DNA of 64,000 nt from Shinella granuli (GCF_004341885.1 NZ_SLVX01000008.1:1745-65744); one strand, 5' to 3'. Shown: positions 1 to 8,408, counted from the stretch's first letter. The notes: generated by a model not told the origin, from the letters alone. Translations and numbers: made by a program.

Positions 1-104
1 GTGGAGGTGTGGAGGTGTGGAGGTGTGGAGGTGTGGAGGTGTGGAGGTGTGGAGGTGTGGAGGTGTGGAGGTGTGGAGGTGTGGAGGTGTGGAGGTGTGG
101 AGGT
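1..104. repeat. Tandem octanucleotide repeat, 13 perfect copies
   Basis: The unit GTGGAGGT is repeated 13 times without a mismatch, and the array probably continues to the left of the window. Because 8 is not a multiple of 3, all three forward frames are open and encode the same octapeptide VEVWRCGG; the reverse strand likewise gives one proline/threonine/histidine-rich octapeptide. There is no ribosome binding site or flanking coding signal, so I read it as a non-coding microsatellite prone to slippage. Confidence 0.95.
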
Positions 105-421
105 AACAGATCATCATTCAGTTGCCAGCTGTCAACTCGGCGAAGCCTCATTGCAAATGGCGCGCGGTGTGGTGCCAAGGATGCCAAACCAGCATGCCTT
201 GGGCCAGTCGGGCCGCGCGTTGCGATGGGAAGTTCGACCGTCGCGGCGGCCGACCAGGGCAAGCCGACACGGGTCGGGATGGCTGCGCGATTGCGTCCAA
301 TTCCGGCATCCCTGGCAAACCGGTAAGGAGTCAGCGATGCAGTGAAGCACTGCCGTCAGCAGTGGGCGGTGAGTCGGGAGCGATCCTTTTGGCCGTCAGG
401 CAAAAAGGCGCCGGGGAAGAT
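105..421. other. Intergenic stretch without recognisable gene
   Basis: About 317 bases between the octanucleotide array and the hipBA operator region. Short open frames exist on both strands, but none has a plausible ribosome binding site or recognisable protein similarity. I see no RNA gene or mobile-element end here. Confidence 0.5.
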
Positions 422-500
422 GCGGAATCCCGCTCTTCCCGGTAGGAAAAGCGGGATTCCGCTTTTTCGTCGAGGCATTCCGTGTTATGCGGAAATCCGC
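422..500 (+). promoter_or_regulatory. Three operator-like dyads GCGG-N4-CCGC upstream of hipBA
   Basis: Three 12-base dyads of the form GCGG-N4-CCGC lie at 422-433, 451-462 and 489-500, just upstream of the hipB start at 530. The first two (GCGGAATCCCGC and GCGGGATTCCGC) are also exact reverse complements of each other and could fold as one hairpin followed by five T, so that part may instead act as a terminator for upstream transcription. In E. coli, HipB represses its own operon by binding several dyad operators; by analogy these are candidate HipB sites. The binding itself is inferred. Confidence 0.55.
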
Positions 501-529
501 TTGTTTTGAAGAAAAGAGCGTTTTCCCGC

Positions 530-871
530 ATGAAATCCTCCGTCGCAGAAGATCTGGGCGCGCAGTTGCGCCGCACCCGCAAGGGCCGCGACCTGACCCA
601 GCCGGCACTGGCGGCGCGGCTGGGGCGGGATCGGGCGCGCATTTCGGAACTGGAACGCGACCTCATCCAGGGGCGGCTGGGGCGCGACCGGCTGGCGCTG
701 CTCCTGGAGATCTGCGACGCGCTGGGCCTTGCCCCCGTGCTGGTGCCGGCCGAACGGCTGGCGGCGGTGCAGGCGCTGCTGGTGCCCACAGGCTCGGGAG
801 AGGGCGCGACAAGCCCCGGCGGCACCGCCTTCGACGATGTCTTCGTCGACCTTGCCGACGGAGAGGCGTGA
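530..871 (+). CDS. hipB: HipB-like XRE-family antitoxin
   Basis: Short (113 aa) DNA-binding protein with an XRE helix-turn-helix at about residues 8-60, including the typical LTQPALAARLGRDRARISELE recognition segment. An upstream GTG at 482 is open in frame, but the ATG at 530 starts directly before the domain and leaves the third operator dyad outside the gene. Its stop overlaps the hipA start by one base (TGATG), which implies translational coupling. In known HipBA systems the antitoxin binds the kinase and represses the operon. The C-terminal tail (about residues 85-113) is low complexity and is probably the flexible part. Confidence 0.85.
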   Translation: MKSSVAEDLGAQLRRTRKGRDLTQPALAARLGRDRARISELERDLIQGRLGRDRLALLLEICDALGLAPVLVPAERLAAVQALLVPTGSGEGATSPGGTAFDDVFVDLADGEA

Positions 872-2151
872 TGGCGCGCGCGGCGGTGCTCGGGGTGCAT
901 CTCCTCGATGCCGCGGGCATGCCCCGGCGGGTCGGCATCCTGTCGCGCGACGGGGAGGGAGCGACGGCCTTCCTCGTCGACGAGGCCTATCTGCGCGATC
1001 CGGCGCGGCCGGTGCTGAGCCTCGGCTGGCAGGTGCCGGGCGACGAGGTGGCGACGCGCGGCCGGCTTGCCGCCCGCGGCGACAAGATCGGCCTCAACGG
1101 CCACCTGCCGCCCTGGTTCGCCGGGCTCCTGCCGGAGGGCGCGCTGCGCGATCTCGTGCTCGCCGAGATGGGGCCGGGCCGGCACGACCAGTTCGACCTC
1201 CTGATGCGGCTTGGCGGCGACCTGCCGGGCGCCGTGCTGGTGACGCCCGAGACGGCACCGCCCGAGACCGCCGGCCCCCTCCACCTCGAACGGCTCGCCG
1301 GGCTCGACCTGCCACAGCCGGAGGGGCTGATAAAATTCTCGCTGGCCGGCGTGCAGCTGAAATTCTCCGCCGCCCCTGCCGGCGCGCGGCTGACCGTGCC
1401 GGCGCGGGGCGGGGAGGGGCGGGCGATCCTCAAGGTGCCGGCAGCACGCTATCCCGGCCTGCCGGAGGCCGAGTTCGCCGCCATGACGCTCTGCCGGATG
1501 ATCGGCGTGGCGACGGCCGATTGCCGGCTCGTGCCGGTGGACCGGATCGACGGCCTGCCGGCGGGCTTCCTTGCGGGCGGCGCGATGGCGCTTGCCGTCG
1601 ATCGCTTCGACCGGCCGGAGGAGGGCAGGCGCCTGCATATGGAGGATGCCGGCCAGGTGGTCGGCGCCGTCGGCGAGCGCAAGTACACGATGGCAACCTA
1701 CGAGACGATCCTCAACATGATCCGCCGCTTCAGCACCGACTGGCGCGCCGACGTGCTGGAGGGTATCCGCCGCATCGTCGCCGACGTGCTCGTCGGCAAT
1801 GGCGACAACCACCTGAAGAACTGGTCCTTCCTGTTTCCGGGGGGCGGGGCGGTGCGCCTGTCGCCGGCCTACGACATCGTGCCGACCGTGCTCTTCGCCC
1901 CCGCCGACCAGCTGGCGCTGCGCTTCGTCGGCACCCACGGCTTTTCCGCCGTCACCCTGCGTCGCTTCCGCCGCGTCGCGGATTTTCTCGGGCTCGATCC
2001 GGACTGGATCGAGCGGGAGGTGCGCGACACCGTGCTGACGGCGCTCGGTCTCTGGCCCGCAGCGCTCCGCGAGCACCTCGGCGCCGTGCAGGCGGAGCGC
2101 CTGACCGCGCGGCTCGAGACGCTGGCGCTGGTGCAGGAGGCGCGGGGCTAG
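871..2151 (+). CDS. hipA: HipA-family serine/threonine kinase toxin
   Basis: A 426-aa member of the HipA kinase family, close to the E. coli protein in length. The N-terminal HipA_N region covers about residues 1-110. The glycine-rich SLAGVQLKFS segment is at 157-166, the likely ATP-binding lysine is K188 (AILKVP), the catalytic aspartate is D312 in GNGDNHLKN, and the metal-binding aspartate is D335 in SPAYDIVP. All residues needed for kinase activity are visible, so the toxin looks intact. Characterised HipA proteins phosphorylate aminoacyl-tRNA synthetases and cause growth arrest; the target here is unknown. It is co-transcribed with the antitoxin gene directly upstream. Confidence 0.9.
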   Translation: MARAAVLGVHLLDAAGMPRRVGILSRDGEGATAFLVDEAYLRDPARPVLSLGWQVPGDEVATRGRLAARGDKIGLNGHLPPWFAGLLPEGALRDLVLAEMGPGRHDQFDLLMRLGGDLPGAVLVTPETAPPETAGPLHLERLAGLDLPQPEGLIKFSLAGVQLKFSAAPAGARLTVPARGGEGRAILKVPAARYPGLPEAEFAAMTLCRMIGVATADCRLVPVDRIDGLPAGFLAGGAMALAVDRFDRPEEGRRLHMEDAGQVVGAVGERKYTMATYETILNMIRRFSTDWRADVLEGIRRIVADVLVGNGDNHLKNWSFLFPGGGAVRLSPAYDIVPTVLFAPADQLALRFVGTHGFSAVTLRRFRRVADFLGLDPDWIEREVRDTVLTALGLWPAALREHLGAVQAERLTARLETLALVQEARG

Positions 2152-2282
2152 CCCCCGTACGGCGTTTTCAAGCGCTGGTTCCGGCCGTTCATGGGATGTT
2201 TCGGAGGCATCGAGGCTGGAGGCGCGCCCCCAGGCCGTTGCCTGCTGTAAATGGATCCTGGAACCCGCCCCGCTCTCCTTCT

Positions 2283-2310
2283 CCCTGCCGGAAAGACAAT
2301 CACGGCAGGG
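2283..2310. terminator. Hairpin between hipA and the convergent oxidoreductase gene
   Basis: CCCTGCCG at 2283-2290 pairs with CGGCAGGG at 2303-2310 across a 12-base loop, between two convergent genes. There is no clear T run on either side, so any terminator function is a guess from position. Confidence 0.35.
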
Positions 2311-2320
2311 AAGGGCATGT

Positions 2321-3745
2321 TCAGCCGTGGGCGCGCACCTGCGCGGCGGGGAGGCTGGCGGCGATCTCGCGGGCGACGAGGACGGCGTGGTCCGTCACCT
2401 GCGGCAGGCCCATCAGCTCGCCGAACGTGCCGCGTGCCAGCGGGCCGGCGACAAGGAGCGTGCCGGACGGCCGCCCGTCGGCGGCGATGGTGCGGCTCTG
2501 TTCATCGACCAACAGGCCGAGGCCCGCCGGATCCGCCTGGACATGGCCGGCGGCAGCAAGGCCAGAGAGGAAGGGCTGGCTTTCCAGCACCGTCTCGTGG
2601 CCCGGCCCCGTCGTCACCACCACGGCATCGAAACGGCCGTCTTCGAGGCCCCGGCCTTGCCGCAGGCGCAGGCGCACGGCAAGGCCGCCCGTCCCGTCAT
2701 GCGCCGCCGCGATCGAGGCGGCGCGGAAGGCAAGCGTGCCCTCGGCAAGGCGCTGCTCCAGCACCGCCTCCACCTGCGGGGCGATGCGGAAGCGATGGGC
2801 ATCCCAATAGGGCCGAAGGAAGCGCAGGAGCCGCCGGCGCTCGACGAGCGACAGCGCGCGCCAGATCGCGCCGCCCTCCGCCCGCACCCGGTCGAGGACC
2901 GCATGCCAGCCGATGCCCTGCGCCCCCGCCTCGGCGACCGTCTGGCGGATGCGCCGGAGCAGGGCGCGCGCCGAGCGGGCGGGCGGCGCGGTGAAGCTGC
3001 CGAACGGCGCCGGCGCGGCAAGGTCGTGGCCGCGGGCGCGCAGGCCCCGGCGCGAGACGGCGGTGATGAGGCCGCGATGCCCGCGGGCATCGAGCGCGGC
3101 GATCACATCGGCCGCCGTGAGACCCGCGCCGACGACGAGGACCCGGTCGAGCGCGCCGATGTGCCTGAGGGCGCCGGGCACGGTGGCATCGGGGATGTAA
3201 CCGGGATGCCCGGCAAGGGCGCGCTCGAGCACCGCGGGGGCGCGCGGAGCCGGATGGGTCGTGGCGATGACGACGGTGTCGGCGAAGAGCACCGTCCCCT
3301 CCGCGGTCGCGATGCGCCAGTCGCCGCCCTCCTGCCGGGTGATCGCGGCAACGCGGCCGCGGTGGTGCTCCACCGCCCCGCTGCGAAGGAGCGGCGCGAG
3401 CTCGTTGGCGACATAGCGGCCGAAGGCCGAGCGGCGGGTGAAGACGTGGCCATCCGCCGTCTCCGCCCCCGGATCCGTCGCAAGATAGCCGGTCGCCCGC
3501 AGCCAGCGGGCGAAATGCTCGCCGTCGTCGGGCAACAGCGACATGCGCGCGGCCGGCACGTTGATGCGGTTCACCGGCTCGTCCGTGTCATAGGCAAGGC
3601 CGCCGCCGAGCCGGGCGCGGGGTTCGAAGACGACGATGCGCGCCGCATGCGCCGGCAGCGACCGTGCCAGGTGATAGGCGACGGCCGCCCCGCTGAAGCC
3701 GCCGCCGACGATCGCGACGACCGGAAGGAAGGATGAGGTGCTCAT
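2321..3745 (-). CDS. FAD/NAD(P)-binding oxidoreductase (COG4529 type)
   Basis: A 474-aa flavoprotein. An N-terminal Rossmann motif (AIVGGGFSGAA, residues 11-21) binds FAD, and a second dinucleotide fold appears near the middle (VLVVGAGLTAADV), as in two-dinucleotide monooxygenase-like flavoproteins. The family is broadly annotated as FAD-NAD(P)-binding protein and its substrates are mostly unknown, so I assign no reaction. The gene starts only 9 bases after the stop of the alpha/beta hydrolase on the same strand, so the two are very likely co-transcribed. No signal peptide is visible; a cytoplasmic location is expected. Confidence 0.75.
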   Translation of the reverse strand: MSTSSFLPVVAIVGGGFSGAAVAYHLARSLPAHAARIVVFEPRARLGGGLAYDTDEPVNRINVPAARMSLLPDDGEHFARWLRATGYLATDPGAETADGHVFTRRSAFGRYVANELAPLLRSGAVEHHRGRVAAITRQEGGDWRIATAEGTVLFADTVVIATTHPAPRAPAVLERALAGHPGYIPDATVPGALRHIGALDRVLVVGAGLTAADVIAALDARGHRGLITAVSRRGLRARGHDLAAPAPFGSFTAPPARSARALLRRIRQTVAEAGAQGIGWHAVLDRVRAEGGAIWRALSLVERRRLLRFLRPYWDAHRFRIAPQVEAVLEQRLAEGTLAFRAASIAAAHDGTGGLAVRLRLRQGRGLEDGRFDAVVVTTGPGHETVLESQPFLSGLAAAGHVQADPAGLGLLVDEQSRTIAADGRPSGTLLVAGPLARGTFGELMGLPQVTDHAVLVAREIAASLPAAQVRAHG

Positions 3746-3754
3746 GCGCGCCTT

Positions 3755-4387
3755 TCAGTGAAGAGCCGCGGGGGACGCCCCGGGAGAAGGGATGCGGGAT
3801 GGCAGGCGGGACGGCGCGCGGCCCGCGCCGGCCGCCCGCGTCTTCAGGAGATCGAGGAAATCGTAGCCAGCCGTCCACCGGCCAAAGCCGCTGGCGACGT
3901 TGATATGTCCGGCATGGCCGATATCGACGAGATCGCTGCCCCAGGCACGCGCCGTCTGGCGCAGCCGCTCGGCCGGCATGTAGGGATCGTTGAGGCTGCC
4001 GACGACGAGGGAGGGAAAGGGCAGCGGCCGCGCCGGCATGGCGCCGAACCGGATGATGCAGGGATGCAGCGCCTCGGTCGTCTCCAGGTCGCAGGGCGCC
4101 ACCAGCAGCGCGCCGCGGATGCGGCCGGCCAGCCGGCTTTCGGCGAAATGCGCCGCCAGCAGGCAACCGAGGCTGTGGCCGACCAGCCAGACGTCGTTGC
4201 CCACCATCTCCACCACCCGTTCCAGCCGGACGAGCCAGTCCCCCTGCTCCGGGCAGGACCAGTCGTGCTGCTCGACGACGCGGCTTTCCAGGTTGTCGCG
4301 CGCCCAGTGGCGCTGCCAATGCGCATCCGGCGAGCCGTTGAGACCCGGCAGGATGAGCGTATCGACGGGAATATCGAGCGACGGCAT
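3755..4387 (-). CDS. RBBP9/YdeN-family alpha/beta hydrolase
   Basis: A 210-aa small serine hydrolase. It shows the family pattern: LPGLNGSPDAHWQ near the N terminus, the nucleophile elbow GHSLG, an acid residue in SLNDPY and the catalytic histidine in GHAGHIN. I chose the ATG at 4387 over the in-frame ATG at 4402 because GGAGG lies five bases before it. The last 25 residues are proline/serine-rich and probably disordered. Family members are mostly of unknown substrate. It is the first gene of a probable two-gene operon with the FAD oxidoreductase. Confidence 0.8.
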   Translation of the reverse strand: MPSLDIPVDTLILPGLNGSPDAHWQRHWARDNLESRVVEQHDWSCPEQGDWLVRLERVVEMVGNDVWLVGHSLGCLLAAHFAESRLAGRIRGALLVAPCDLETTEALHPCIIRFGAMPARPLPFPSLVVGSLNDPYMPAERLRQTARAWGSDLVDIGHAGHINVASGFGRWTAGYDFLDLLKTRAAGAGRAPSRLPSRIPSPGASPAALH

Positions 4388-4458
4388 GACGGCCTCCAGC
4401 ATATCGGGATGCCCTGCGGCATCGATACCGGGGAGGATAGCGCGTTTGCCCTGCGAGT

Positions 4459-4471
4459 ATAGAAATTCTAT
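4459..4471. promoter_or_regulatory. AT-rich dyad upstream of the hydrolase operon
   Basis: ATAGAA-A-TTCTAT is a perfect dyad with a one-base centre, in the only AT-rich stretch between the hydrolase start (4387) and the GntR stop (4541). It could be an operator for the minus-strand operon; no cognate factor is identified. Confidence 0.35.
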
Positions 4472-4540
4472 CTTTTATATGGACTAATTTCGGAAAAGCC
4501 TTTTCGCATCCCGCCGGGGCCGTGCCCGGCCCGCGCCGGT

Positions 4541-5413
4541 TCAGGGCGACGGCGCCTTCAGCGGGCCGAGCGCGCTCAGGTGCTTGCGCATCGCCTCGGC
4601 GGCCTCGGCATTCCGGCCGTCCAGCACCAGTTCGAGGATGTGCACATGTTCTGCGCAGCGCTGGCGGGCCTGTTCGCGGTCCACCCGCTGCTGATATTCG
4701 ATGAGCCGGCGCAGCCGGTCGACGCGCCTCAGGCTTTCGATGAAGAAGGCGTTGCGGCTGCATTCGGCGATCGCCTCGTGCATCTCGCTGTTCGTCTCGA
4801 ACAGGCGCACGGCCGAGATCTCCAGGATCTCCCCCGCCACGAAACGGTGCTGCTGTTCGAGATGCCGCTCCAGCACGGGCCGGTCGAGCGTGAAGCCCGG
4901 CTCCAGCAGCGCGGCCGGCTCGATGGCCTGGCGGAAGCTGTAGCTCTGCCGGTAGGTCTCCATCGAGGTCAGCACCGGCAGGAAGCGCCAGCCGTGCCCC
5001 GGCAGCCGCTCCGCCCAGCCCTCCTCCGACATGCGCCGGAGCAGGGCCTGCAGGCGCGGGCGGGTGATGCCGTAGCGGCGCAGGAGCTCGTTTTCGCTCA
5101 TCCGGTCGGGGATCGCGCCGGCCAGCCGGTCGCGGGCGATGGCGAGATAGACCTCCTCGCCGCCGTCAAGCACCGGTGTGCTGGCAGCCAGCGCCTTCGC
5201 GGCCAAGGGGTCGGCCACCTTGAAGCCGCCGCGCTCGGCCGCCGCCAGCACGCCGGCGCGCTGCAATTCGCGCAGCGCCGTGCGGATCGGCGAGCGCGAG
5301 ACGAGGAAGCGTTCCGCAAGCCTGCGCTCGGTCAGGGGCTCGCCGGGCGCCAGCCGCTCGGCGTGCACGAGCCGGGCGATCTCATGGGCAAGCGTGCTGC
5401 GTATCGGGGTCAT
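4541..5413 (-). CDS. GntR-family transcriptional regulator with two winged-helix segments
   Basis: A 290-aa regulator. Residues about 3-65 form a GntR winged helix-turn-helix (LTERRLAERFLVSRSPIR). A second winged-helix-like segment follows at about 100-145 (MSENELLRRYGITRPRLQ, then a wing ending GHGWRF), and the C-terminal 140 residues look like an FCD-type effector domain. The ATG at 5413 fits the domain start; the frame stays open 25 codons further upstream without domain support. It is divergent from, and clearly paralogous to, the GntR gene at 5622, suggesting a duplication with cross-regulation over the shared 208-base gap. Confidence 0.82.
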   Translation of the reverse strand: MTPIRSTLAHEIARLVHAERLAPGEPLTERRLAERFLVSRSPIRTALRELQRAGVLAAAERGGFKVADPLAAKALAASTPVLDGGEEVYLAIARDRLAGAIPDRMSENELLRRYGITRPRLQALLRRMSEEGWAERLPGHGWRFLPVLTSMETYRQSYSFRQAIEPAALLEPGFTLDRPVLERHLEQQHRFVAGEILEISAVRLFETNSEMHEAIAECSRNAFFIESLRRVDRLRRLIEYQQRVDREQARQRCAEHVHILELVLDGRNAEAAEAMRKHLSALGPLKAPSP

Positions 5414-5585
5414 GGGCGCTCCTGCATGGCTTGGGCCTTGTCGCATGTTCCGCAGGCTTCGCCAAGCACCGGTCCTTTGTACTTGCATAATACCAGGATT
5501 CAGACTATTGGACTTTTGTCATTTCAAAACACCAGGAGGGCGTGCCGGGGAGAACGGCGGGTCAGATTGATTGCCCCAGGATTGT

Positions 5586-5595
5586 CGTATATACG
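5586..5595. promoter_or_regulatory. CGTATATACG palindrome upstream of the GntR/AtuA operon
   Basis: A perfect 10-base palindrome, 26 bases before the start of the plus-strand GntR gene. FadR/FCD-subfamily operators often have a GTATAC-like core, so this is a plausible autoregulatory site within the divergent promoter region 5414-5621. Binding is inferred. Confidence 0.4.
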
Positions 5596-5621
5596 CGCTT
5601 AATACCATCCAGGGGTCGATC

Positions 5622-6542
5622 ATGAACGAACTTCATCGCTCGCTGGCGGACAAGATCGTCCGCCATATCAGGACATCGGCCATGGAACGGGGACAGCACC
5701 TGACGGAAGCCAGCCTCCAGTCCCTGTTCGGCACATCGCGCCAGCCGATCCGCTCGGCGCTCGGCATCCTCGCCGACCAGGGCATTGTCGAGCGGGTGCC
5801 GAACAAGGGCTTCTACCTGCGCGATCCCGACCGCATCGCCGCCGATCCGCTGCCGGCAGCCAACGAGACGTCGGACGAGGCGACCTATCTGCGCATCGCC
5901 GACGACCGCCTGTCGCGCCGCCTGCCGGACCGGGTCAGCGAGACAGACCTGATGCGGCGCTATGGCGTGTCGCGGCTTGGGCTGCGGCGCATCCTGACGC
6001 GCATTTCCGGCGAGGGCTGGATCGAGCGCAACGAGGGGCGGGGCTGGACCTTTGCGGTGCTGATCGATTCCGTCGAGGCCTACCGCGAATGTTACGACCT
6101 GCGCCAGGCGATCGAGGTGCACGGCATCCGCTCGCCCGCGTTCCGGGCCGATCCCGTGATCCTCGCGGACCTGCGCCGCCGACAGGAGATCGTCGCCGGC
6201 GGCGGCTGGCGGCGGCTGAGCCAGATGGAGCTGTTCGAGGCGAATTCGGCCTTCCACGAGGGGCTCGCCGCGCTCTCCGGCAACCGTTTCCTGGTCAACA
6301 CGGTGCAGAAGCTCAACCAGCTCCGCCGCCTGATCGAATACCGCCAGACGCTGAATGCCGAGCAGGTGCGCGACCAGAATGCCGAGCACCTCGCCATTCT
6401 CGACGCGCTGGATGCCGGCGATACCGGCCGGGCGGCGGACCTGATGCACGACCACCTCGGCAAGGCCAAGCTGCGCAAAGCCCGCGCCGAAATGTTTTCC
6501 GGTGGCCCCGCTGGCGGGCCGAGCAAGGGAGGTGACACATGA
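5622..6542 (+). CDS. GntR-family transcriptional regulator (paralogue of the divergent one)
   Basis: A 306-aa regulator with the same layout as its divergent neighbour: GntR winged helix at about residues 5-65 (LTEASLQSLFGTSRQPIR), a second winged-helix-like unit at about 105-150 (VSETDLMRRYGVSRLGLR, wing NEGRGWTF), then an FCD-like C-terminal domain. The ATG at 5622 begins directly at the domain; the frame upstream has no ribosome binding site. Its stop overlaps the start of the AtuA gene (ATGA), so it heads that operon and is the likely local regulator of the AtuA-DUF4387-Tct locus. Confidence 0.82.
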   Translation: MNELHRSLADKIVRHIRTSAMERGQHLTEASLQSLFGTSRQPIRSALGILADQGIVERVPNKGFYLRDPDRIAADPLPAANETSDEATYLRIADDRLSRRLPDRVSETDLMRRYGVSRLGLRRILTRISGEGWIERNEGRGWTFAVLIDSVEAYRECYDLRQAIEVHGIRSPAFRADPVILADLRRRQEIVAGGGWRRLSQMELFEANSAFHEGLAALSGNRFLVNTVQKLNQLRRLIEYRQTLNAEQVRDQNAEHLAILDALDAGDTGRAADLMHDHLGKAKLRKARAEMFSGGPAGGPSKGGDT

Positions 6543-7897
6543 CACGCGTACTTATACCCGCAGGCGCGCTGGGACTGGGCTATGACCGCGCGGCGCTGGA
6601 GCGCGGCGTCGCCAACCAGCCCGACATCATCGCCATCGACGGCGGATCGACGGACAGCGGCCCGTCTTATCTCGGGCGCGGCGTCTCGAAATATTCGCGC
6701 GCCTCGACCAAGGTGGAGTGGCGCGAATTGATGCAGGCGCGGGCCAAGGCCGGCGTGCCGCTCGTCATCGGCACCGCCGGCACCTGCGGCGCCGATGCGG
6801 CGGTGGACTGGCTGTTCGACATCACCCGCGAGATCGCCCTGGAGGAGGGCATGCAGGTCAAGGTCGCCACGCTGAAATCCGGCCAGCCGAAGGAACGGGT
6901 GAAGACCGCGCTCGGCGAGGGCCGCCTGCACGCGCTGCCCGCGGCGCCCGACATCAACGAGGCCATCGTCGACGACTGCACCAACATCGTCGCGCTGGCC
7001 GGCGTCGAGCAGGTGGCGGCAGCGCTCGCCACCGGGGCGGACATCGTCATCGCCGGCCGCACCACGGACACCGCCATCATCGCGGCCCTGCCAGTCGTGC
7101 GCGGCGACCATACCGGTGCCGCCTGGCATGGCGCCAAGGTCGGCGAATGCGGGGCGCTCGCCACCACGCAGCCGAATTCCGGCGTGATCCAGATCGACTT
7201 CGACGCCTCGGGCTTCACCATCGAGCCGATGGCGTCGGACGCCGCCGCGACGCCCTACACCGTCTCGGCCCACATGCTCTATGAGAACTCCGACCCCTTC
7301 ATCCTGCACGAGCCGGGCGGCCATCTCGACGTGACGCGGTCGGAATACGAAGCGCTCGACGGGCGCCGGGTGCGCGTCGAGGGCTCGAAATGGGTGCCGG
7401 GGCGCTACACGGTCAAGCTGGAGGGCGCCCGCATCGTCGGCTACCAGACGGTCGGTCTCGCCGTTGTCCGCGAGCGCCGCTATGTCGAGCATGTGCGCGA
7501 ATGGGCGGCGGATATCGAGGCCAGGGTGCGCGACAAGATCGTCGCCCGCATGGGCCTTGCCCCCGATGCCTTCAGCGTCGAGATCCGGCTGATCGGCATG
7601 GATGCGACGCTCGGCGCGCTGGAGAACCGCCACGACATTCCCGTCGAGGTCGGCATTCTCGGCATCCTCACCTGCCCGACCGCCGAGCAGGCGGCCGAGG
7701 CCGGCAAGATCCTCAACCCCTATCTCCTGCACCATCCCCTGACCGAGGACGAGCCGATGCCGACCTTCGCCTTTCCCTTCTCGCCCGCCGAAATGCAGCG
7801 CGGCGCGCTCTACGAGTTCTGCCTGAACCATGTGATGGAGCTGGACGACCCGCTCGCCGCCTTCGTGCTCGAAACCCACGAGGTGGGACATGCCTGA
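6539..7897 (+). CDS. AtuA-family protein (DUF1446)
   Basis: A 452-aa protein of the acyclic terpene utilisation AtuA family, recognisable from the N-terminal AGALGLGYDR segment, IDGGSTDSGP, GTAGTCGAD and ADIVIAGRTTDTA. AtuA was named in Pseudomonas acyclic terpene catabolism, but the molecular activity of the family is not established, and its members occur in many organic acid loci. Nothing else in the neighbourhood suggests terpene breakdown. It overlaps the upstream GntR gene by four bases and the DUF4387 gene by eight, so all three are translationally coupled. Confidence 0.8.
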   Translation: MTRVLIPAGALGLGYDRAALERGVANQPDIIAIDGGSTDSGPSYLGRGVSKYSRASTKVEWRELMQARAKAGVPLVIGTAGTCGADAAVDWLFDITREIALEEGMQVKVATLKSGQPKERVKTALGEGRLHALPAAPDINEAIVDDCTNIVALAGVEQVAAALATGADIVIAGRTTDTAIIAALPVVRGDHTGAAWHGAKVGECGALATTQPNSGVIQIDFDASGFTIEPMASDAAATPYTVSAHMLYENSDPFILHEPGGHLDVTRSEYEALDGRRVRVEGSKWVPGRYTVKLEGARIVGYQTVGLAVVRERRYVEHVREWAADIEARVRDKIVARMGLAPDAFSVEIRLIGMDATLGALENRHDIPVEVGILGILTCPTAEQAAEAGKILNPYLLHHPLTEDEPMPTFAFPFSPAEMQRGALYEFCLNHVMELDDPLAAFVLETHEVGHA

Positions 7898-8192
7898 ACT
7901 GGGAAGCCTCGTCAGCAAGGTCCGCTCCAAGAATGCCGGGCCGTTCTGGCTGACGGTCGATGTCTTCTGCGACGACCCGGCAACCTATGCCCGGGTGCGC
8001 GACGGGCTGAAGGACGCCACGGTGGCGCGGCTCTTCGGCGTCGAGCAGCAATTGCTCAAGCGCTTCGACATTCCCGCGCTCAACGTGGTGAAGTTCTCCG
8101 TACCGCGTCCCGTCGTCCAGGGCACCCGCGCCGACCGCGACATGCACGGCGCCGGCTGGGCCTGCCTGCTGGAAGAACTGCAGATCGACTGA
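7890..8192 (+). CDS. DUF4387 domain protein
   Basis: A 100-aa protein made up almost entirely of the DUF4387 domain (LGSLVSKVRSKNAGPFWLT at the start, DRDMHGAGW near the end). DUF4387 is found either fused to or encoded next to AtuA-family proteins, so it is probably a partner subunit of the AtuA protein. It begins inside the last codons of the AtuA gene. A strong terminator follows 28 bases after its stop, so the GntR-AtuA-DUF4387 transcript may end here. Confidence 0.8.
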   Translation: MPELGSLVSKVRSKNAGPFWLTVDVFCDDPATYARVRDGLKDATVARLFGVEQQLLKRFDIPALNVVKFSVPRPVVQGTRADRDMHGAGWACLLEELQID

Positions 8193-8219
8193 GCGGCCTG
8201 TTGCGCGCCGTTTCTTTTC

Positions 8220-8254
8220 AACGCCCTCTGCCCCGGCAGGGGGCGTTTTGTTTG
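8220..8254 (+). terminator. Rho-independent terminator after the DUF4387 gene
   Basis: A 13-base stem (8220-8232 with 8235-8247, one G-T pair, tight loop) is followed by TTTTGTTTG. It separates the GntR-AtuA-DUF4387 unit from the Tct transporter genes. Confidence 0.75.
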
Positions 8255-8275
8255 CAGGTCGAGGTTGCCGTTCTT

Positions 8276-8302
8276 CCCTTCTCCCCTCAACGGGGAGAAG
8301 GG
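8276..8302. repeat. Rhizobial-type intergenic palindrome (CCCTTCTCCCC unit)
   Basis: CCCTTCTCCCC at 8276-8286 pairs perfectly with GGGGAGAAGGG at 8292-8302 over a five-base loop. The same unit appears at 58567 and 58652 in this window. Palindromes of this kind are dispersed between genes in Rhizobiaceae genomes; I infer membership of that class from sequence and position. Confidence 0.65.
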
Positions 8303-8408
8303 GATGGGGCGACCGACCGTTTCCTCATGCGGTTGTCCTGCCTTGCGGGGGAGATCGGAGCGAGCGCCCTTGAGCGCCCTTGTCTCTTCTTCGCTCCATG
8401 TCCTCCCG

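Noticed and set aside
1-104. Possible CRISPR array or real repeat protein at the left edge
   Set aside because: Units are 8 bases with no spacers, and the coding frames have no start context or flanking domain.
331-2076. 581-codon open frame on the minus strand opposite hipBA
   Set aside because: It is antisense to two well-supported genes, has shadow-like composition (rich in Arg, Ala, Gly, His) and no recognisable domain.
2327-3736. 469-codon plus-strand frame opposite the FAD oxidoreductase
   Set aside because: The minus-strand protein has two clear Rossmann motifs; the plus frame is a GC-driven mirror without a domain.
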